Shown here one piece after another: positions 58,001 to 64,000 of a stretch of DNA of 64,000 nt. Where the stretch lies: contig CM070577.1 of the NCBI GenBank assembly GCA_036346355.1, positions 13,143,666 to 13,207,665 of the forward strand, written 5' to 3'. Source of the DNA: Rhipidocladum racemiflorum (taxonomy: Eukaryota > Streptophyta > Magnoliopsida > Poales > Poaceae). The notes beneath the pieces are model-generated. The model was given only the letters and a program-made list of their open reading frames with translations, was not told where the DNA came from and did not search any database. A program made the position numbers and the translations under genes. The number at the start of each line of letters is the position of its first letter. The stretch's first letter is position 1.

Positions 58001-59410
58001 TATTGGTGGAATAGAATAGTACGGTAGAAATGCTTAGACTCGCAAACGGTTAATGTTCACCCATAGGTGGGAATTTCAATTATCTCTTAAAAACTTGTGT
58101 TGGAAGTTATAGGCAAGGAGTATTGCCAATGGTTTACAAAATAAAAATAAAATGAAAAATGGTTTTGGACTGGGGCGGAATGGTTTGTCTGGTGGGTGCG
58201 GAAGGAGTGCTAGCTTTCATTGTGCAAGTATCGCCCCAAGTCAATTAAGAACCGACGCTTATGACTGTCTCCATTCTAAGCATAACCGTACAACCACATG
58301 TCAAAGTGGGCACGACCTGGCTAACTAATTTGTAGAAACCTAACTTAGACTCACCACTCGGTGGTATGTGAGAGCCGGAAAGAGGCATTGTTGTTGTTGT
58401 TGTTTTTCTCACACGGCGCAAGAGGGGGCTTCTGTACTGGGCGGATAGAAGCCTAACAGCGGTGAAACCTCAGTGGGTGAGTCAGGTTAGGCGTATACAT
58501 TGTAACGGCCTTGTCATGATATCCCTGCCGGCACACCTAAGGAAGTGTGTTAATTGTACATGGCACTAAGGGAATATCATGTCTTGTGGGTAAAGTTGTA
58601 CACCTCTGCAGAGTTAAAACTATTCGAATAGCCGTGCCTACGGTCAAAGGCAAAGCTTGCTGAATGCTTTCATACTGGTAGACTTTGGTTTTTGGTTTCA
58701 AACTAAACAATGGTTTGTTTTGGGATCCGAGAGCGGTTAGAACTCTCGGGTGTGCTTCTGGCGGTTAAAGCCAGGTAGGTGGAAAGAACCTGATTTTGTG
58801 AACCATGGCGGACAGAGCCATGTGATTGGATTGAACCCTAATTTTGTTGGGATGTGGCGGATAGAGCCTGTATATTAGTGAGTGGTGGTTAGAACCTTCA
58901 CTACAATATTACATAATTCAATTATTAAAAAGAATTGCTCAATTATGATTTGTGAAAATTATTAACAAGTATGATTTGATGAAACTTGGCTTTATGCAAA
59001 AGAACCATATTAAGCCATCATTGGATAGCCTACATTGTGCATAATTTCCGAGACTTGCTGAGTACTTTATGTACTCACGTGCTTCATTCTAATCCTCTCT
59101 CAGAAGTGAAAGAAGCTGTTCAAGAATTCCAACGACTAGGGCGCGCTCCCCACTCGATTGCCTGTGGGCATTTGGATGGGTCGTTTTGGTGTTTTCGTCT
59201 TCCGCTGCAGTTGTTCAAGTTGTTCACTTTGTTCAGCCGTAATGGTAAACCTTGACCATAAGGTCTTTGCTTTTATTCGGTATTATTCTTATTTAATTAT
59301 ATGTATTCGTGATATGGTTGTTGATTCATCACTTTTGATCGTGTGTACTAGCTAACGATCCTACTAGTGCAAATACACAGGGATTAGGATAGCCGATCCG
59401 GGGGCCTACA
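55062..59410 (+). mobile_element. Gypsy LTR remnant, 4.3 kb
   Basis: Carries the landmarks of the other gypsy LTRs in the same order. These are a TATA (CCGTATAAAAG, 55668), a leader, 'CATAACTTTCTCATCCGAACTC', 'TTGTCGCCCTAGTA', 'CATAACCGTACAACCACATG', 'ACTTTATGTACTCAC', 'TAAACCTTGACCATAAGGTC' and a tail ACTAGTGCAAATACACAGGG...GGGGCCTACA. The 5' limit is uncertain; the sequence changes at about 55062 within a GAGGAACTGA repeat. No TSD was found. Open frames near 56000-56400 are overlapping GC-rich frames on both strands and are not considered genes. Confidence 0.7.
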
Positions 59411-59640
59411 TCTTGGCCCAACCCACATGTATATCTGGATACCTGGCCCATAACTATCCGGATTATCCAGATCTGGATCCGTATCCGACGGATCGTGAGC
59501 TACAGAATCCGTATCCGTATCCGACAGAAAAAAAATCTACATTCGTATTCGATCCAATAATATTCGATAAATATCTGATTCAATAGAACCTCAAAAATTA
59601 TTCAAATCGATCGGAAACTACTCATTTGTTTTCATCTGAA
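59411..59640. repeat. Degenerate hAT-like subterminal sequence
   Basis: Clustered 'ATCCGTATCCGAC' and 'GGATTATCCAGATC' motifs resemble the subterminal CGGAT repeats of the hAT elements at 22082 and 38861. No terminus or TSD could be defined. Confidence 0.4.
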
Positions 59641-60225
59641 CGTGTGTGAGATCAGAAACGGGATGCGTCGACGAGAGAGACAGTTCAGGCGAGAGGATTG
59701 CATGATCTTGGTGCTCGATCGATCGTTGTGGGGAGCAAAGCAGGGGATAAGGACATGTGTTGTTGGATCGTTGGTGGCTAACCTGGTCCTAAAAGTCGAG
59801 CCCAATGAACTCGCTAGGCTGAGTGCTCGCATTTTTTTTGAACGAATAGCACAAGAGCTACTATAATTTCACCGAAGGAGAAGAAAAGTATCCCACATTA
59901 AGGCGTATTCTTATTAGGATCCATATGAGTAAATCAAAAAATTGAAACTAAAATTTTTATCCTTTCATAAAAGATAAATAGAGATTGTGGTCTAACCAAA
60001 TAAGACCGAATGCTGATTTAAAAAAGGCATGCGTCCATGCCTAAGACAAACCCCAACTTAGGCTCAAGCGAACGTGTTGTCCTATTTACCTGCCAAGACA
60101 ATGGTTCTCAATATTACATAGTTCAATCACATAGACACAGTAGTACATGCAAAATCTAATGAAACTTTAGAGATAGAGGGAAAATATCTCCAACCGTTGC
60201 CGGCTCGGTGGTGCTATGGGTTTTC
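59641..60225. other. Intergenic, no gene recognised
   Basis: A 74-codon open frame at 59642-59866 has a mirror frame on the opposite strand and no recognisable domain. The remainder is AT-rich. Confidence 0.4.
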
Positions 60226-60233
60226 ACGTACAG

Positions 60234-62202
60234 CCATGATTAAAAATTCTAGTGAAATCTCAAATTTCAGCCCCACACCCCCACCTCGAGATTCAAAATC
60301 TTGGTCATATAAAAAAATTGTGAAAAAAATAATTCAAACTAGAACAGTAATTTCTATAATCTTGATAAATTTCACTAAAATCTAGGGGGTTTTTTTTACC
60401 GTATTTTGACTTTTGGGGACCAGATTTGGGTCAATAATCATTAAGAATGTCATCTTCCATGAAAATTTGTTGGAAAACTGAATTTTCGAGACATTTCATA
60501 AAAATTGTAGGAAACTGTTAGATTTTTATAAAATTGTATCATGCTCTAAAAGAATTATGGTACTATCATTACTAGTTTATGATCATACATAAAAATGTTG
60601 AAAAGAATTGAACTGTATTTATTATATTTAAAAATTCAAACAATAGAATGAACACAATTGAGATAGTAATCGTGTCGGAATTTTATAAATTCGCTTGGGT
60701 ATGATCATGATCCAAAATTTTTAGGAAAGATTAAGCATTGCCTTAGAACCCTTCTCTAAAAGTTTCAAAAAAATTAAACCTATTTTGGTTTCTCAATCAA
60801 AAATTGTAAAATGTATAAACATACACTCTAAAGTCCAAAGACTCTGAACGAACATAGGTTAAAAAGTTGTAAACCTTATGAATGAATAGATGTTGCTGCC
60901 AACATAGGTAACCAAATAATCTCATTTTTAGCTCAAAATTTCATCATTTAGCTCCAAAATTTTGTCATGTATCACCGAAATTTAGCTTCTTTATGGCGGA
61001 TTCATGATTTTATGTACTGGGGTGGTGTTTTTTAGGACTGAATCTGACTGGACTTTACCGTAAGTATTGACCGGTGTTGTTGTGCTTAAGTGCTTATGTG
61101 CTTGTTCACCTTAAGTGTTGAACGGCAGACTTGTGCGTGTGCTTAAGTACTTAGGCATGTTGAGCTTAAGTATAGTTAATATATTGAAAGCTACGCAAGT
61201 TTAATCATGCTTCACGCGGCTAAGATCTTCAAACAGATTTTTATATCTACTGAACAAACAAGAGTCCATTAGTAATAGACAAAATAACAACAAGATTTGA
61301 TGCAAGATCAGTTTCCACTTGATCGGTTCCACATCACTATAAAAATCCAGACTCCTTCCTCAACATATTCTAGCACATGTTATTTTTAAAAAATAAAAAA
61401 TAGAAGGAAATTTATAAAATCACTTGAGTGTGATACTGATCCATGATTTTTTTGAGAGCTTAAGAATTGCCTCAGCACCCTTCTCTAAAATTTATAAAAG
61501 CCTTAAACCTTCTCTGGTTGCTCAATCAAATCTATATATTGATTATCAGGCTTTTATCAGGACAATAGCACTTTCAAATTTTTTGAAAATTTCTTAGGCT
61601 TGGTCATTATCTGAAATGTGAATATTAGTGATGTGTTAGAACCATTCACAAAAATTTTCAAAAAAATTTAACATGGTTTGAACTATTTTTCATTCGGTTA
61701 AAATTTGTCCGTTAGCCTTTTATCAAGAAGGTAGTACTATCTGAATTTTTCAACTTTCTTCATGCTTTATAATCATCTAAAAAAATTATCAAAACATTAT
61801 TGATGTGTCAGAATCATCCACAAAAATTTTCAAAATTTTCTAAGATGTTTTGTACCATTTTTCACTCGGTTGAATTTTTCTGGTCAGTCTTTTATGAGGA
61901 TAGTAGTACTTTTAGAATTATTAAAAATTTCTTAGACTTGATCAGCGTATAAATTTTTATGAGAATATTAATTATGTGTTAGGACCAGCCATAAAAATTT
62001 TCAAAATTTTTTGACATCGTTTCAGCCATTTTTCACTTGGTTGAAATTTGCCAAGATCTTGATAATTTCGGTCGAGACTCGGTCCAAAAAACTGGATTTA
62101 AATTTTTCTTGTTCGATTTCATCTAAAATTTAGAGATCTTGTTGAGATTTTGGATTTCAATCCTCCCTCCTATTTCATCCAAAACCGAGATTTTAAACCT
62201 TG
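60234..62202. mobile_element. hAT-like element, CATGGTTYAAAAT family, copy C (2.0 kb)
   Basis: Starts CATGATTAAAAATTCTAG and ends with the complement of CAAGGTTTAAAATCTCGG. Flanks CGTACAGC (60226-60233) and CATATAGC (62203-62210) agree at six of eight positions, the two differences being transitions. The interior is AT-rich and contains about four diverged blocks with 'AAAATTTTCAAAAAAATT' and 'CATTTTTCACTCGGTT' (61660-62040). There is no ORF. This is the longest copy of the family here. Confidence 0.55.
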
Positions 62203-62286
62203 CATATAGCTTTGCACGATGCAACCAGACAGATTCTTACTATTACCTGTGAAATGCTTTATAGATGTGTGACAAATTGTATTTTG

Positions 62287-62526
62287 TTCCTCCGTTCAAG
62301 TTTAGGGTGCATATTTTTAAATAATATTATTTATAAATATAGAACGTATTTCATGTTTTAATACAAATTAGCATGATATTCCTTATATACTCCTAATTAA
62401 TATTCAAATTTATTTAATATTTGCTACATATATGTATTGAATATAATATTTAGAGATAATAATTAAGAGCAGGCTAGTTATTTTTTTTCGTACAGAAAAA
62501 ATACATATAAACTTGATCGGAGCGAG
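62287..62526. mobile_element. Degenerate Stowaway-like MITE
   Basis: The left end TCCTCCGTTCAAGTTTA and the complement of the right end CTCGCTCCGATCAAGTTTA are matching Stowaway-type termini; TA follows at 62527. The left TA is degraded. Confidence 0.5.
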
Positions 62527-62586
62527 TACTGCATATAGAATCTATTAGCTCTGACCTTTTCCCCATAAGAAAAAAAATTAGCGCGA

Positions 62587-63010
62587 CAAAGGCATACTTA
62601 TCAATATTGGTGCGTATTGGTCAGTATGGTCGTTATGTACCATTTCAATACCTAAATCGATACAAAGTAGCCCTATGTATTGTACTAGTCTCGATACCGG
62701 TCAGTACCGATCATACCGATCTAATACCGATCAATACCAGTTATGCTAATGGAATTGGTAATATGGTCTATTAAACTATATGTTGTATTTGATAGTACTA
62801 CTATGTACTTGGAGTAATATTAATGAACTTTGCTGTATATATAATTAAACCTATGTGCACTTATAAATATATACTATTATACTAAATCCGAAATGGTACG
62901 CCAGTATAGATCGATACCGGAGCTTACCATTCTAAGAGCCAAACTAGTATGATCTCTGGTACGGTATTGACAAGTTTGGACAGATACCCTGACGAAGAGG
63001 TTGCATGAGT
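62587..63010. repeat. Degenerate repeat rich in GATACCGGT/ACCGATC motifs
   Basis: Inverted and direct copies of 'CCGATCATACCGATC', 'GATCGATACCGG' and 'GGTACGGTATTGACA' resemble the ends of a MITE. No clear TSD was identified. Non-coding. Confidence 0.35.
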
Positions 63011-63140
63011 AATAGTATCTAGTTTGTGACAATTGACCGTTTTGCCTTTATGCAACAATTAATTTGGTTCTTCTCTATTCCTATTTTCCAATGAACCTTC
63101 TTGTATTGAAGCAGCAAGCGCTTAGTTATGGTATGTAAGC

Positions 63141-64000
63141 CAGGGTTTCAAATACCAACTTTTCGAAAACCGAACCATTTTTTAATTTCGATAATCGAAA
63201 AAAAATCGGTTGATTATCGAGCGAAAATCGGTATAAATCGAATGAATTCAAAGTCAAATTTTTTGAAATCGGTGGTCAAACTTCATCGGGAAAAAAAAAC
63301 AAAAAATGACCAATTTCACCAATTTTCATTGATTTTGGACCTATTTTTAAATTTTGATTTTTGAGCGATTTTATTCGATTTTTTGAACACTCAATGAAAA
63401 TTGAAAAAAATTAACAAAAATTGTAAAACATTTCATAAAATCATAATAAATCCTAATTAACCTACAAAATACCTCAAAGAAATTTAACAATTTTTGAATT
63501 TATTTAGTACTTTTGAAAAGTCAAAAATAACAATTAATGAAAAGGAACCAAGACACTATCAGACTTTTATAAACATTTAAAAGATTGATTATGCTTTGAA
63601 ACTTTACTTATACCATAAATAGTGCCCAAGGATTATAGAAAAAATTTCAAAAATATTAGACTTCATTTAGTACCCCTAAAAAATCAAAAATAGAAGAGCA
63701 TGTACAATAACGATAGCACTTCCATAATTTTTTTTAAAAAATACATGTATGATCATCATTTCAAAATTTTATATCAACATTATAATTGCTTTAAGACCTT
63801 ACAAAAAAATTTCCAAAAATATTAGACTTCATTTAGTTCCCCTAGAAAATTAAAATCACAAGAGCATATAAAAAGACAATAGCACCATCATAATTTTTTT
63901 AAAAAAATACACAGATCTTCTAATGATCTAAAATTTTATGGCATTATTAGAATTTCCTCAGGACCTCACACAAAAATTTTCAAAAAAAAATTAACACTTT
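63141..64000. mobile_element. hAT-like element, copy D, runs off the window
   Basis: Starts CAGGGTTTCAAATACC, followed by many 'AATCG' and 'GAAAATCGGT' motifs, then AT-rich blocks with 'CAAAAATATTAGACTTCATTTAG' type text repeated at about 63650 and 63820. Only the left end is in view, so the family assignment is tentative. Confidence 0.4.

Noticed and set aside
1..64000. CRISPR arrays, operons, tRNA and rRNA genes
   Set aside because: None seen. Spaced repeats here are TE subterminal or LTR arrays in a plant genome, and no tRNA or rRNA sequence was recognised by eye.

Overview
This is plant nuclear DNA, almost certainly from a grass (Poaceae). It has Tourist and Stowaway MITEs, a Tekay/Del-type Ty3-gypsy chromovirus, long gypsy and copia solo LTRs, several hAT elements, a MuDR-like MULE and a GC-rich intronless BAHD gene of grass type. 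The window is a gene-poor, nested transposon region. I see one intact protein-coding gene, the BAHD acyltransferase at 25110-26576. Species cannot be named from the sequence alone.

Layout. 1-3347: small DNA-transposon derivatives (a Mutator-like MITE, a Tourist MITE, a hAT-like 'CATGGTTCAAAAT' element) in otherwise empty sequence. 3348-21648: one old MULE of about 4.7 kb, inflated to 18.3 kb by six independent insertions. These are a 3.4-kb hAT in the left TIR, a 3.9-kb solo LTR, a 0.9-kb hAT derivative, a Tourist MITE, a 1.6-kb copia-like solo LTR and a 3.4-kb gypsy solo LTR. Five of the six insertions have matching target-site duplications (TSDs), one of them with a single mismatch; the 3.4-kb hAT has only a 6/8 match. 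Removing them reconnects two broken MULE genes, a MuDR-type transposase and a GRF zinc-finger gene, both on the minus strand. 21649-24523: a truncated hAT end, GC-rich sequence without a convincing gene, and a long near-perfect hairpin (22866-23170). 24532-26576: a 464-bp hAT-type MITE sitting 26 bp upstream of the TATA box of the BAHD gene, then the gene itself.

26637-42993: a degenerate Tekay/Del gypsy element with 5' LTR, tRNA-Met-type PBS, pol remnants, PPT and 3' LTR. It is broken by two solo LTRs and, in its 3' LTR, by a 1.9-kb hAT; the 5' LTR shows the empty site for that hAT. 43379-47867: a 4.5-kb RICESLEEPER-type hAT with a perfect 8-bp TSD and a decayed transposase, inserted next to an intron-containing pseudogene fragment of the 26S proteasome subunit RPN2 (47946-49365). 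50730-53014: a hAT-like element, a Stowaway MITE and a Tourist MITE hosting a PIF/Harbinger element that carries a protein phosphatase 2C (PP2C) 5' fragment. A second, longer PP2C fragment lies at 54174-54570. 55062-59410: remnant of another long gypsy LTR. 59411-64000: further AT-rich repeats, including two more copies of the 'CATGGTTYAAAAT' family.

The dominant story is transposon nesting: solo LTRs formed by recombination, transposases that lost function, and host-gene fragments (RPN2, PP2C) carried as pseudogenes. The BAHD gene is boxed in by a MITE at its core promoter and a truncated LTR about 60 bp after its stop codon, so its expression may depend on TE sequence.
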